Under the pieces are notes generated by a model that worked only from the letters and a program-made list of their open reading frames with translations, had not been told where the DNA came from and made no database searches. A stretch of 64,000 nt of DNA from Diphasiastrum complanatum. Lineage: Eukaryota > Streptophyta > Lycopodiopsida > Lycopodiales > Lycopodiaceae. The position numbers and the translations under genes are program-made. This document shows, one piece after another, positions 49,002-60,917 of the stretch. Position 1 is the stretch's first letter. The number at the start of each line of letters is the position of its first letter. The stretch lies in NCBI GenBank assembly GCA_029204225.1, contig CM055092.1, positions 11,146,570 to 11,210,569 of the forward strand, given 5' to 3'.

Positions 49002-49789
49002 CTAGAGGTGGCCTCGATAAGTGTTGCTGACGTTGCCAAGGAGGTCATCTCTGAGTAGTGCTCTGCGGACAATATGAGTATGGGTAGTAGTGTCGTCTCT
49101 GGTCTCTATGTCTGGAAAGGTCACTGTCGGCATCACTGTCATCCGAGCCAAGATCCATCTGCGGTCTCCTACGGGAAAAGAACAATGTGACCTAGAGTTG
49201 TGCGTCAGGGTGAGTCAGTGGTTGACATAGGTCCTATCATATAGTCAACTGAGGTGAGCCCTGGACACCATGCCTCTACGGTGTATAATGTTGTGGGGGA
49301 AACAAAGGTATCAAACAACCGACACTTACTCGGGGTGTCCCGAATTAATCTTTGAAGATGCTACAGTCACTATACAATGCAGATAAAGCACAGTGAAAAA
49401 AGGTTTCTTTACGTAATGCATAGCTAACATTAAGGCTAAACTCTATTGCGAATTTCGATTTGTGAAACTTTGCTACTTATTGCAAATCATGAAGCTGCAG
49501 CATCTCCATATGCATTTCAAGGCTGAAAAAGGTCACAATGACTTGTAAGAAAGGGGAGTACATTTCCTACTTTAACATTGTGAGTGCCCATTTGCAAGAA
49601 ATTGTTGGCAAGAAATCTTATAGCATTCAAGGTTCAGGCATTGCACTTTCATACACTACATAACTTACCTTCAAGACGATTATTCATTCCTTGCCTCTCT
49701 TGTTCCTCTTCACCTTTAGCGTGATCATCTCCCTCATGTTCGCCATTTTGTTCAACAACGTCTCCTAATGCCCTCCTTTGCATCCTCCT
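49002..49789 (-). CDS. Two candidate spliced exons of an unrecognised gene
   Basis: Exon A 49789-49669 (121 nt) starts after a 3' splice site TTTTTGTATGACTCAG and ends at a perfect donor GAAG|GTAAGT. Exon B 49168-49002 (167 nt) starts after TTCTTTTCCCGTAG and ends in TAG. Exon A is open in only one frame (RRALGDVVEQNGEHEGDD, Glu/Gly-rich), and its phase leads into a B frame that stays open for 55 codons (DRRWILARMTVMPTVTFPD, HIVRRALLRDDLLGNVSN). Agreement of phase and splice signals is the evidence. No family was recognised; it could be host or transposase. Upstream exons should lie beyond 49800 on the same strand. Confidence 0.35.
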
Positions 49790-50644
49790 CTGAGTCATAC
49801 AAAAATAACCTTTATTTTAACAAACCTTTAAGATCTATCAAATCCTCAATTAGAGTACAATAAAGTCTTCAAAATTCATGATAGCCGAAACCAAAATTGC
49901 TTGGCATGATCATCAGAGCAAAAAAGAGCAATTGATAATAAAATTTATTCCAACTACACAATGCTACAAACAATATATAAACTGGCACACAACCTTCATA
50001 ACTATAGAAATGATAGCCATTCATAATTGTAGGGCGCATAACAGGATCCCTTACTGACATAAACACTAGATAAACTTTTTGAATGATATTCAATCTGCAT
50101 CAAAAACAAAACCTAAACAAATTACTCTGGCATATTCTTCTAAGGAAAATCACAAGAATCCAACTGATAATCTACCTATCAGAGCTCAGAATCTTATGTG
50201 TTACAAGAGAACATGACTTACAAACACTACTTGATTCCACCCACTTTTGGTACATATTCTGCATTGTCTAGTTCAAGAAGGAAGTCATTTTTTGTCTACT
50301 CCAAGAAGGTATTCGATTTAGTAAAGAGTGTCATGTGATAGGTAATCTGCAATGGGAAAAAGCACTTCATAATCGTTCATGGTACAACAAAATTGGAGAA
50401 AGATTTGTATAAATGAAGTTGTACAAAGTTCTCAAATTCTAGGTAAAGTTGTTATTTTGAGGGTAAGGACAGTTGTATATCGGGCAATATGTTGTGCATC
50501 AGTAAGTGTACTCTGGAATATCCATCCTTTCGAAGCTTGAGGCAATATTTACATGGAAAAAATAAAGACATAGGCTAAGTACTAGTTAGTTAACTGATTT
50601 TGTCACACTCCTATCCCATTTGACGCCAAAAATTGATCTGAGGT

Positions 50645-50701
50645 AAGATTGATGCCAATCAAGTTGCAAATGCTTTAAGTCGAATTAATCATTTCAATCA
50701 G
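50645..50701 (+). pseudogene. Ty3/Gypsy RNase H end
   Basis: KIDANQVANALSRINHFNQ matches the conserved NxVADALSR motif that closes Gypsy RNase H. Flanks are degenerate; no other Gypsy domain is seen nearby. Confidence 0.6.
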
Positions 50702-51087
50702 GTAAACTTGCTCAATTCAAATCAGATATATATCATTCTGCAACTCAAGCCAATTTCTTCCGTCACGTGGCAGGGAGCCCAGACAAGACGATTTGATGCT
50801 TGATATTTTGTTTAGACTGGTAGATTAACACTGATCATCATTTTTATTTGTTTATTGCTCCCTCAGGCCATTGCTATCAGTGTACTCAATGAAGGTAACC
50901 AACCAATTCTAATCTCCTTGTGGGTTTGCAATATTCTTGAATTCACAAATTCAACTTGAGAGAGAGTGATCTTTATGATCCTTACAACAAAATAGACACA
51001 CAAAGATCTTATGTTTCATGAGAATAATTCTCCTAAGGATGAAGAAAGGCAAGAAGAAGAAGCTCATGAGCAAGGGTATCTCTTACA

Positions 51088-51302
51088 ATGAGAATATCAA
51101 GCATGTCAGTTATTGCAGCTAGCATGGGTGTCCTACTGCAAGATTTCCAAGGTCTAAAGGTGGAATTACACTTTATTGAGACTGAAATGTCTCAAATCAT
51201 AGAAACTAATAACAAGCTGCAAAAAGAGGTGGACACACTGAAGCAAGAACTTAGAGTCCAACCTTTTCTTGGTACACTGGAATCATCAAACCAACCTTTA
51301 GA
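51088..51302 (+). other. Coiled-coil-like open frame, abutting element G
   Basis: Plus frame with LHFIETEMSQIIETNNKLQK, heptad-like. It runs on to 51330 through the broken edge of element G, so only the part to about 51260-51300 belongs to it. Preceded by Lys/Glu-rich (GA)-rich sequence. Possibly a gag or Gypsy-leader relic; unrecognised. Confidence 0.25.
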
Positions 51303-53263
51303 TGCAATACAACCAAAAACTCGTAGATGATCCACTTTAGGTTTTATACCTGTGAAAGCTTCTTCTGGAGCTTGATTCAGAACAGCTTTTGTAGGACCTC
51401 TGTTAAGTAAGTAAACTGCTATACTAACTGCTTCGCCCCACAAATGATTCTTGAGGTTCTTACCTCGTAGCATGCTTCGAGCACTCTCCACAATAGACCT
51501 GTTCTTTCTCTCGGCTATTCCATTATGATGTGGTGTGTCAGCCGAAGCAGATTGTCTCTTGATTCCATGTTCTTTGCAGAATTCTTGGAACTCTGTAGAT
51601 ATGAACTCACCTCCCTTATCTGAACGTAGAATCTTGATCTGCTTTCCTGTCAGCTTCTCAACAAGTGATTTGAACTGAGTAAAGAATTTAAAAGCTTGAC
51701 TCTTATACTTAAGCAAGTATATCCATACCTTCCTGAAAAAATCATCCACAAATACCATGAAGTAGGATGCTCCCCCTATAGACTCAGTCTGCATGGGACC
51801 ACATAAGTCTGTATGAACAAAATCCAAGATCTCCTTGGCTCTATATGCTCCATCCTTAGGAAACTACATACGATGATGCTTGCCCATAACACATCCTTCT
51901 CTGATTTTTTCCGAAGATACAATATTAGGTAATCCTATTACCATATTATTGTCTTTTAGAACCTATGAGGCTTTATAGTTCAGATGTCCAAACCTTTCAT
52001 GCCACATCTTGCTCTCCATGCTATCAGAAGCTGCACAAACCTGATAATCTGATGTAGACGGATCAAGTTGTAAAGTCGACCTTCCAAAGATCCTGTGACC
52101 ACAACTTTGTAACCTTCGTTTTTGTCTTTGATAAGACACTTCTGATCATCAAACTCAACTTTCATGTTCTGTTTAGTGATAGCAGAAACTGAAAGTAAAT
52201 TCTTCTTTAAACCTAGAACATAGAGAACATTCTTAATTTCTCCTATATCCCCTGAAGGTAAATGTACTCTCATTGTACCTCGACCTTTGATGTCGTAAGA
52301 AGAATTGTCTCCAAGCTTGACATGTGAATTTACACCACTGTCCTCAAACTGTGTAAACCACTCACGATGTGGTGTCATATGTTGCGTTGCTCCAGAATCA
52401 ATGTACCAACAGTCTTCAGAGATCTTTGATGTTGAAGCTGAGAATAACTCACAGCATCCCACAGCTTCACTTTTGTCTTTGTCTTCAATGAAGTTGCCTG
52501 ATTGCTTCTTCTTGTCCTGGATTGCCTTCTTTTTCTTGCACTCAAACGCAAAACGACCATATTTGCCACAAAAAATACAATTACCATTTCTCTTTGGATA
52601 GGACTTTGAACTCTCTCCTTTTTCTGAATTTTCTTTGCCTTCTTGCTTCTGATCCTTTTTGCCTCCCTTCTTCTTGCCTTGATTTGTGGTAAAGAAACCC
52701 AGCTCCTTGAAATCTTCCCTAGACATCAAATTTTGTCTTCTTAACTCTTCTTGAAGTCGATCTTTCCCACAAACTTAGTGTCATAACAAAGTTCTGATAT
52801 TGAAATGGTAAGAAATTCAAAAGAATTTGTACAAGAGTATTGTCAAGCACAATTTCCCCTATAGAAGACAACTAATCTCTTAGATCCTTCACCCTGGTAA
52901 TAAAATCCGTAATGGATTCTTCTGATTCCATTTTCAAGGTATGAAGTTTATTATTCAAGAACAAAGCTCGAGACTTACACACGGTTTCATATGTATTCCT
53001 AAGAATATCCCATGCATCCTCAGGCCCAACTGCATTCCTGATTAGAGGAATAACCTTATCCTTCATGAATAAGTTGATGATCGCTTCTCAAATGTCCTTC
53101 TATCTTGATCATTGAGACCGTGAGCCATCATTTTTTGTCCCATGACAATTTCCCAATAATCTTTGTCCTGAAGTATATTCTGAAATTTGAACTTCCACAA
53201 ACTGTAGTTAGATCCATCTAACTTGCTTGACTCCGGTAAAACAGATTCATGCAGACTTCCCAT
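51303..53263 (-). pseudogene. Element G gag-protease-integrase
   Basis: Starts at ATG 53263 (MGSLHESVLPESSKLDGSNYSLWKF): gag with frameshifts and stops between 53063 and 52730 (DAWDILRNTYETVCKSRALFLNNKLHTLKM, ITRVKDLRD). The frame 52729-51980 has a Lys-rich basic region, zinc knuckle CIFCGKYGRFAFEC in which the His is Arg, protease DSGATQHM and pre-integrase NVLYVLGLKKNLLSVSA. After stops at 51830-51980, the integrase core (51827 on) has the complete DDE set: FVHTDLCGP, LRSDKGGEF, NGIAERKNRS. It is cut at about 51303 after HLRVFGCIA. Sister of element H by gag and LTR resemblance. Confidence 0.92.
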
Positions 53264-54071
53264 CTTTGTCGTACAAAAATGATAGGATTTCTACTAGGGA
53301 TATGACTACATGCAACAATTTATTAATTGTCACCTTCCCTGGATACCACCTGTCCAGATACTGTCGCCCTTAGTTGCTGCCTGTCTGGATAACACTTGCC
53401 CAGAATCCTGTCTATCTGGTTGCAACCTGTTCCAGATACCACCTGCCTCAGATTTGCCTGTCTGATTGCTGCCTGTTCCAGATAGAACCTGTCTGGTTCT
53501 GATCTGAACCGAATCTGATCTGAACTCCCTTAGATAACACCTGTCAGATCTCTGCCTGTACCAGATAGAACTTGTCTGGTTCTAATCTGACCTGTCCTGG
53601 TTCTGACTTCCTCAAATAACGCCTATTCTGGACGCTACCTCTGAACTGACCTCCCTCAGTTCATGCCTATCCTGAATCTGATCTTGACCTTTGCAGATGT
53701 TGTTGTCCCCAGGCACTGGTTGTTGCCGTCCTCAGTTGTTGCCTTCACCAGCTGCTACCGTCCTCAGATGATGCTGATCTCAGTTGTTGCCTCCTTTGCT
53801 GCAAATATGACCTGCACCAGTTGTTGCATAAAGTGACCTGATCCTGCCGCCCTCAGATGTGCATGGACCAGCCGTTCTGAATGAACTCTGATGTTGTCTT
53901 GGATGCTGCCTTCCTTAGCTACAGCTGTCTTAGGTGCTACCACCCTCAGAAATGTCTGCGCCAGATGCTGCCTCCACCAGGACTGCCTGCGCTAGATGCT
54001 GCCTCCACCAGAACTGCCTGCGATGAACTTCTCCAATCCTTTCTTCCATAGATGGCAATCTTAATGAGCTG
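53264..54071 (-). repeat. Degenerate tandem-repeat leader of element G
   Basis: Recurrent words CTGCCTG, CCAGAT, CCTGTCTGGTTCTGATCTGA, TTGCTGCC and GATGCTGCCTCCACCAG fill the 5' leader without a fixed period. Non-coding. Confidence 0.7.
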
Positions 54072-54083
54072 GCTTTGCTACCA
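54072..54083 (-). other. Primer-binding site, element G
   Basis: Minus strand TGGTAGCAAAGC, two changes from TGGTATCAGAGC, directly next to the LTR end. Confidence 0.75.
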
Positions 54084-54476
54084 TGTTAGAATCATAGTGA
54101 TTCACAAATCGGAGTAGACTAATCTTATTAGTACTCACGCAAAACATCAATCACAATCTGAAGAAGAGAGACTGCAAGAAGCTATACTTCATAAACTGAA
54201 AACTGAGATAACAATGGAGGTGGGCGCCCATCTGCTCTTATAGAGACTGCCCATACTCAAAAGCAAAAGCTATCCTTCTACAATAGCAATTGGAATGCTA
54301 ATTTTGAAGTCTTAAAAATAGAGATCTATGCTATCTTAGTTAAAATAGATTTCTACACGATTCTAGCAAAATTGGTACTAACTTAGGTCCCTTTACTAAA
54401 AATAGATAGCACCTATACTAAAAATAGAAATAGGCCTTCTAGCACGCAGGCTGGCCCCTACAATCGATTAATTAAC
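54084..54476 (-). repeat. LTR of element G
   Basis: Plus-strand TGTTAGAATCATAGTG... with blocks shared with the LTR of H (TTAGTACTCACGCAAAA, GGGCGCC, TAGCACGCAGGC-TGGCC). Outer end approximate. Confidence 0.65.
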
Positions 54477-55360
54477 CATTAATTGCTGGCTACCTATTGC
54501 TGGATTGCTACATGCAAAGCTCGTTGCCTGTTCGTTGTCTGCAGATCACTGTTGATGCATTAGAATCGATTATTGTTGACTGATCGTTGAGCTGGATTAC
54601 TATATTAGATCACTGGAAGTACCTGATCACTAGCTGTATTTGATTATTGTTTACAATTGTTCACTGGAAGAGGAAAAATATGTGGGAATAAAAGAGATGC
54701 ACAGAGCACACCTTGGATTGGGGTCCTGGTGGTGGACCACATCTGATCGTTGATGATGAAGGGATCGTTGTACATCTACCTATGTTGGTGATTCAGAAGA
54801 TATGGGTGCTTGAAAAGTGATTGCGCACCTGCTGACTAGGATCAGATTGTTGCTGGAAAACAGGTCGCTGCTAGAAAAATCAGATCTCTACCAAAGATCG
54901 TTGCTGGAAATGATAGTTGTGGTATTGTTGCTGAAAATTTTCTTTACAGATCACTGAGGTTTAGGAAGGGGAAGAACATTATTGGTAGATCGCTGCATAT
55001 TCACTATTGGAAGTAAATTGGTACACATGCAAGGAAGTATGTACATGCGCAGATTGCTAGGAAGCAAGAGATCACCGAGGTTTAGAACCTTGATGCAGGC
55101 TTAAGGAGGTCAAGAGTCAAGACCAGCATTACAAGTAGAAGTTGTTTGCAATCAGGATGCAAGGTGGAGAAAGGTTCCACAGGAGTAATCAGATCAAACA
55201 CACTAAAGGAGAGCCATCGCGGCACAAGATGTTGAAGGATAGCTAAAGTTGTTGTAGGAGAACATTTACAGGTTGTTGAAACGACATGTAAGTTGGTTCA
55301 TGCAACTGCAAGGCAAAGTGGAAGGGTCAACTCGCAGGACAAAGAAAACTACGTGAAAAT
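54477..55360. other. Repetitive leader-like sequence, no gene
   Basis: Repeats of GATCGTTGCTGG, GATCACTGG and TTGTTGC words, similar in style to the leaders of G and H. No accepted open frame. Confidence 0.4.
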
Positions 55361-55842
55361 TGTTGGAATGTAAGTGGAATTGCTTAGAAAACCATAGGTT
55401 ACTTTGACCCAAAAGGTCGAGAGTTGTGTAACCATGGTTTATTTATATCCATTAGGCCTACTAAACTTAGAGTTAGCTAAGTTAGTATGTTCTTAACTTA
55501 GTAGGGACTCGTGGGTCCACTAGGCCTAATTGTGACAATATGTACCCCAACTTGACATTTGGAGGTACCTTAATCTTTTTATGTAACTTATAGAAGTTAG
55601 ATAGTCATGAAGTTGGATAGTCATAGAAGTTGGATAGAGGGAGAAGTTAGATAGTTATTTTGGAAGACTATGTATGTGTGTGGATCTCCTTTGTATTCAA
55701 CAATTGTAAGCATCATCACTATTCTCTTTGAGGTCCACGAGTTTCTATAGGAGGGCGACCAGCCATCTCTCTCTTTCTCTCAAGAATGCTTTGTGTGATT
55801 GAATAGTTAAGATCCTGGATTCTTTGGCTTCTATTTCCTACA
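55361..55842 (+). repeat. 5' LTR of element C
   Basis: 482 bp, TGTTGGAATGTAAGTGG...TTTCCTACA; clearly homologous to the LTR of B but more diverged than the two B LTRs are from each other. Confidence 0.94.
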
Positions 55843-55854
55843 TGGTATCAAAGC
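55843..55854 (+). other. Primer-binding site, element C
   Basis: TGGTATCAAAGC, one change from the consensus. Confidence 0.9.
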
Positions 55855-56466
55855 CACTAGGTATTCAGATTGCTTACAGGAGGGCACCCTACAAGAAGCT
55901 ATCATCTTCTCTTTTGGTAGCAGAAAATCAGCAAGTTGCTGATTTTTGCAAGTGAAGAATCTGTTCGTATTCTAATCTTTTTGCAAGAAAAAGGAGGGCA
56001 CCTCCACTATTTTGAGGGCTTGCCATAGGGCACCCATGCTCAAGTCACTTCATGTGTTTTTGAATCAATTACATGCTGAAATTTTCAGACCCACTTCTTT
56101 GTAGGAGGGCGCCCATCTACAAAAGAAGATACACGTGTTTTTGATACATTTCTTGCTGAAATTTTTTTGTTTCTTAGCTTGCAGGAGGGCGCTACCATCT
56201 GCCCTATACGTGCATGTAGTGTGCACTCATTTTCAGCCACAAATCTGGTTTTGGTGTTGGCTTCATTCGAAGTTTACCTATTTGTGTGCAATCTTGTTTT
56301 TGTGCAGAAAAAAGGCCACCTATTTCATTATTCTTTGAGCAAATTGCATGTGCAGTATTGCAATCAGTTCTACTCATATTTTTAGCTTTATGGTTGTTGC
56401 CCATTGAGTAGATTTTGTCTTGGAAAAAAAAAATGTCTATCTACTACAAGCTGATTTTTCTGTTAT

Positions 56467-56720
56467 GACTAAAGAATCGGAGTCAATCGGTTCTTTATTT
56501 AATGAAGATACGTTGAAAAGGACAGTTATGATCAAAATCTCAGGTGTTGAATCAATGAAGCATAAAAGACAGCAATAGACTAAAGCCCTACAAGCAATAG
56601 ACAAGACAATAGGTTCGCCTACCTTGGCACCTACTACACCAACTAGAGCAACTACTTCATCAACAACGGTTGTGTCTTCCGATGAGCAAAAGAAGTGGGA
56701 TCGACGAGATGCACAAGCAC
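56467..56720 (+). pseudogene. Element C gag start, with replaced segment
   Basis: MTKESESIGSLFNED matches the B gag start, then a foreign fragment (56515-56612) replaces the LDGTNYSLW region, and the B-like PTLAPTTPTRATTSS and DEQKKWDRRDAQAHS resume up to the insertion of H. Broken by stops. Confidence 0.85.
56515..56612 (-). repeat. Inserted fragment of the 41-kb LTR-like repeat
   Basis: Reverse complement shares TGCTTGTAGGGCTTTAG, TGTCTTTTAT and GCTTCATTGAT in the same order with 41182-41300. It replaces about 85 bp of gag. Confidence 0.7.
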
Positions 56721-56725
56721 ATTCA

Positions 56726-57189
56726 TGTCAGAATTTGTGATACAAATTCTAGATGGAGTTACTAGTCCTACTAGCACTCACACAAAATCAAGCATAGAGA
56801 GAATTCAGATCATAGGAGAATCGAGCAATTGCGAAGCTCATTGAATTGAATGGAATGATTGTGGTGGGGCGCCAGCCTTCTTAAATAGTTTCTCTAATGA
56901 TTGATAAAAGCTAATGAGCCTAAAGTAAATAGCAAAAGACAGAAAAGCTAATTGCTATAATTACTACCTATATTGGATAAACACCAAAGATGAGTTTCTA
57001 AGAGATAAAAGCAAATCCTATTCTAGTAGTAGTGCACCCACCTACATGCATGACTAAAAAACGAATTTATTATAAATAGTAATGACCCTAAAATGTGACT
57101 TACTATAAATAGTAATGGCCCCTAAAAATAGCACGCAGGCATGGCCAAACTATCATTAAGGGGTGTCAAATAAACACTAATTATTAACA
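56726..57189 (-). repeat. 3' LTR of element H
   Basis: 464 bp. On the minus strand it starts TGTTAATAATTAG after the polypurine AAGGGCCAG. Contains 22 bp absent from the other LTR. Confidence 0.95.
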
Positions 57190-57240
57190 CTGGCCCTTAA
57201 ACTTTACTTTGTTATCTATTACTCCTAGTTCTCTAAACTT

Positions 57241-58727
57241 CTAAAATTTTTCTTTGGTAAAGATATCTGCAACTTGCTCTTCCGTAGGGCAATAGATAAA
57301 CTCCACTTCATTACTTTGAATTTTCTCTCTAATGAAGTGTTGTTCTACTTCAATATGCCTTGTCTTGCTGTGAAAAACTGGATTTTTCGCCAATTTAATA
57401 CAACTCTGATTGTCACATTGAAGTACCGTAGGTGAATCTTGTACCATATGTAGATCATGTAGAATCCTTCGCAACCATATTGCTTCACATGTTGCACTCG
57501 TAGTAGCTTGATATTATGCCTCTGTAGATGATAAAGCAATAGTATGTTGCTTCTTTGAACTCCAAGAGATAGCACCAATACCAAGACTAAAATCATAACC
57601 TGTAGTAGATCTTCGGTCTTCCGCATCTCCAGCCCAATCAGCATCCACATATCCCTATAACTTCAAATCATCCTGTTTACCATAGAGAATACCAAATCTC
57701 AAAGTGCCCTAGATATATCTGAGTATTCGCTTAGCAGCTTTCCAATGAATCTGCTTAGGCTTAGCCATAAACTGACTAACCATGCTCACAGCATAAGCAA
57801 TATCTGGTCTTGTAGTAGTTAGATAGATTAAGCTTCCAACAAGCTTTCTATATATACATCCTGATCTTCCTCAGCTTTAGTAAGCTTACATCCACTATCA
57901 TATGGTGTAGAAATAGGCTTGCACTCTGACATATTAAACTTTTCAAGAATTTCATGAGCATACTTAGATTGAGAAATGAATAGTCCCTGTGCTACTCCCC
58001 ATACCTCAATCCCAAGAAAACATTGTAGTGAACCAAGATCTTTCATATCAAATTCTGATGAGAGATCTTTCTTGATTCCCTGAATCATACTATGAACTGA
58101 TCCTATAATAATAAGATCATCCACATACATCACTACAATAACAATATGATTATCCCTGATCAAAACATAAAGTGTATGCTCCGAACTACTTCTCTGAAAG
58201 CCAAGCTCCTCAAAGTACGTGTCAATCCTCGTGTACCACGCCCTGGGTGCTTGCTTAAGTCCATATAATGTCTTGTCCAACCTGCAAACCTTATCTTCAT
58301 GTCCTGCTACTATGTATCCCTCTGGCTGCTCCATGTAAACTTCTTCCTCTAGAAATCCATTCAGGAATGCACTCTTTACATTCATTTGTTAAATATCCCA
58401 TCCAAACTGAGCTGCCAATGATAAAACAGTCCTCATAGTAGTAGACTTAGCAACCGGTGCAAAAGTTTCCTCATAGTCAATCCCTTTCTGTTGAGCATAA
58501 CCGTTTGCCACCAATCTTGCCTTATCTATAGAACCATCTGATTTGTACTTAGTCCTATAGACCCACTTGCATCCAATAGCCTTCTCACCTGTAGGTAGCT
58601 GAACAAGTCTCCAAGTCTTGTTCTTCATGATTGAGTCGTACTCCTCATCCATAGCTTTCCTCCAAATATCCTCTTTTTCAGCCTCTCTGAAAGTAGATGG
58701 ATCCTTGGTCTCTAATACTGTGGCCAT
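57241..58727 (-). pseudogene. Element H reverse transcriptase-RNase H
   Basis: Minus strand: RT from WRKAMDEEYDSIMKNKTWRL through GCKWVYRTKYKSDGSIDKARLVANGYAQ, DYEETFAPVAK, MNVKSAFLNGFLEEEVYM, LYGLKQAPRAWY, VVMYVDDLIIIG with intact YVDD, GSLQCFLGIEV, YAHEILEKFNM. A single TAA (58386-58388) interrupts it where Tyr normally stands before QMNVKSAF. After about 57828 the connection region has stops and frameshifts; RNase H is readable at 57241-57474 (LQCDNQSCIKLAKNPVFHSKT, EFIYCPTEEQVADIFTK). It is the only nearly complete RT in the window. Confidence 0.93.
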
Positions 58728-58791
58728 ATATGCAAAATGTACATCCCCATCTTCATGATGATCCTCTTGTCGATCCTCCTAACTTTTATCT

Positions 58792-59409
58792 TCATGTTGC
58801 TTCAAGTCTAGCTGATCTCCTAGTTCCATGTGTATTGGACTCTTCCTGTTCCATAATAACACTATCCTTGATAGTTTCATAGTACCACCTAGGCAATCTT
58901 CTAGCTTCTGATGTAGGATGCTTCCTGCTTAGTGAAGTAGCAGGTGAATAAGTATCCCTTATACTTGACCTCTCCTTCCTCTTTCCTATCTCAACCAAAG
59001 ACACTTTAGGTTCTTGAATTGGCGAAGGCGATACATGTGTCGATTCAGGGTCCTGTAATAACTCGTCATATAATATAGGGATTCCACCATCTTGATCTTT
59101 ATCAAAATATATCTCTATATCTTTATGAGTTGCCTCCTCATCAAAGATTACATCCCTATTTATAATTATTTTCTTACCCTCCAAGTCATATAACCTGTAT
59201 CCCTTCTCTTGATTATCATAACCAAGAAATAAACATTTTGTCGCCTTAGAATCCAATTTGCTCCTTGAATCCTTAGGTATGTGAGAATAAGCAATACTTC
59301 CAAACACTCTCAAATGACTTACATCTGGCTTCCGACCCGTGTAAGCTTCCTCTGGAGTTCGATTCTCTACAACCTTTGTAGGACTTCGATTCAAAAGATA
59401 AACCGCCAT
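58792..59409 (-). pseudogene. Element H integrase C-terminus and hinge
   Basis: Begins MAVYLLNRSPTKVVENRTPEEAY, then HLRVFGSIAYSHIP, ATKCLFLGYDNQEKGYRLYD and INRDVIFDE, and continues into a Ser/Arg-rich hinge. The whole pre-integrase and DDE core are missing: the frame abuts the protease motif at about 59420. Confidence 0.92.
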
Positions 59410-59410
59410 C

Positions 59411-60370
59411 TTAACTGCTAGGTGTCATGTGCTTAGAAGCTCCTGAATCAATAAACCAATAGTCTTCTTCCAGCGAGAAGGCACTACTAGAAGATGTCGA
59501 TGCCAAAAACAACTCATAGTCTTCAAGATCTAAAGCACTCAATTTTGCATTAGAAGTTTCTTCTTCTTCAGCAAAATTTCCATCCTGCTTCTTTTTGAAC
59601 TTGTTGTGCCAGCACTCCTTTGCATAATGTCCTGATTTTCTGCAAATGAAGCAATTTCCTTTTCGAACCACTTTCTTTCCATCTTCTGACCGATTTGATT
59701 GATTCTCCTCCATATCTTGCTGCTTTTTGCTCTTTTTCTTCCCTTTGCCACCCTTCTTGAAACTTTGCTTCTTTGTCAGGAATGCCTGTTCCTTGAAATC
59801 GTCCCTGTTTACAATATTTTGTCGTCTCATTTCTTCCTGTAGTAAGATGGCATTTAGCTCATCGAAAGAAGGCCTCGTTTCTCTTAACGATAGCATCATT
59901 ACAAAGTTCTGATAGGCCAAAGGTAGACTATTAAGTACAATGGATACCAATACTGAATCTTGAACACTTTCTCCAACTGCGATAAGTTGCCCTCTCAGAT
60001 CTTTCACTCGAGTAAAGTAGTCCGTTATTGATTCACCTGTACCCATCTTCAACGTGTGAAGCTTATTAGTCAAGAACAAGATCCGTGACTGATTTACCGT
60101 CTCATACAAGTTCTTCAGTGTATCCCAAGCCTCCTTGGGTCCAGCAGCATCTCTAATATGAGGTATAATCATATCTTTAACTGATAAGTTGATGATATGA
60201 TGAGCTTTTCTTTTACGTCTTTGATACTCCCGCAACTCGTATCTCAATACCTATGACGATCTCCCAATATTCTCTGTCTTGGAGAATATTTTGCATCTTG
60301 AACTTCCATATACTGTAGTTTGTTCCATCTAGCTTGCTAGACTCTGGTAACACAGCATCATTCAATCCTG
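59411..60370 (-). pseudogene. Element H gag with protease start
   Basis: LNDAVLPESSKLDGTNYSIW near 60360 begins gag; a frameshift near 60247 leads to a 278-codon frame with AWDTLKNLYETVNQSRILFL, TRVKDLRGQLIAVGESVQDS, LNSLPLAYQNFVMMLSLRE (UBN2 type), a Lys-rich linker, intact zinc knuckle CFICRKSGHYAKEC and protease site FIDSGASKHMTP, after which it is cut. Close relative of element G gag. Confidence 0.92.
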
Positions 60371-60379
60371 CATTGTACT

Positions 60380-60905
60380 AATGCGTAACAATTCCGATAC
60401 CACCTGATTTTTATAGCCTGATTTTTCAGCAATCAGTATCTTGTCAGTTATGTCCAGATCTGTTTCTGAAATAACAGCGAACAGGTCTGTTTCAGATCTG
60501 TTTCTGAAAAAACAGCAGCGGACAGTTCTGATACCAGTCTTTGTAGCAGCAATAAAGTCTGAAACAGCAGCGATCAACCTGTTTTCTCTAGTAATCGACC
60601 TGTTTTCAGCGATCTGATTCAGATCTGACAGCGATCAGCCTGAAATGCAGACAGCGAACAATCTCCAACCTATGATCAATCTGTAGACAGCAATTCAGGT
60701 TCAGTAAACAGCAGACAGCTGTCAGTTCTGATTCAAACAACAATTCAAATCTGCTTTCAGCTCAGTGATCCACCAAATTTGATTCCAGCCGACTGATCAA
60801 CATGCAACTAGCGATCCAACACGCAGCTACAGCCAGCGATCCACTCCCTCAATCCACTTCTTGCAACCCTGCAAAAAGAAATCTCTCTCTCTCACCAAAA
60901 AGCCT
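60380..60905 (-). repeat. Repetitive leader of element H
   Basis: Recurring CAGCGATC, TCTGTTTC and GATCTG words, without protein sense; counterpart of the element G leader. Confidence 0.6.
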
Positions 60906-60917
60906 GCTCTGATACCA
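60906..60917 (-). other. Primer-binding site, element H
   Basis: GCTCTGATACCA on the plus strand is the exact complement of TGGTATCAGAGC and abuts the 5' LTR. Confidence 0.96.

Larger units (their letters stand above)
51303..54476 (-). mobile_element. Ty1/Copia element G, 3'-truncated
   Basis: Minus strand: LTR (54084 to about 54476), PBS-like GCTTTGCTACCA (54072-54083), repetitive leader, gag, protease, integrase, then truncation inside integrase right after HLRVFGCIA. Reverse transcriptase, RNase H and the 3' LTR are missing. Confidence 0.85.
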
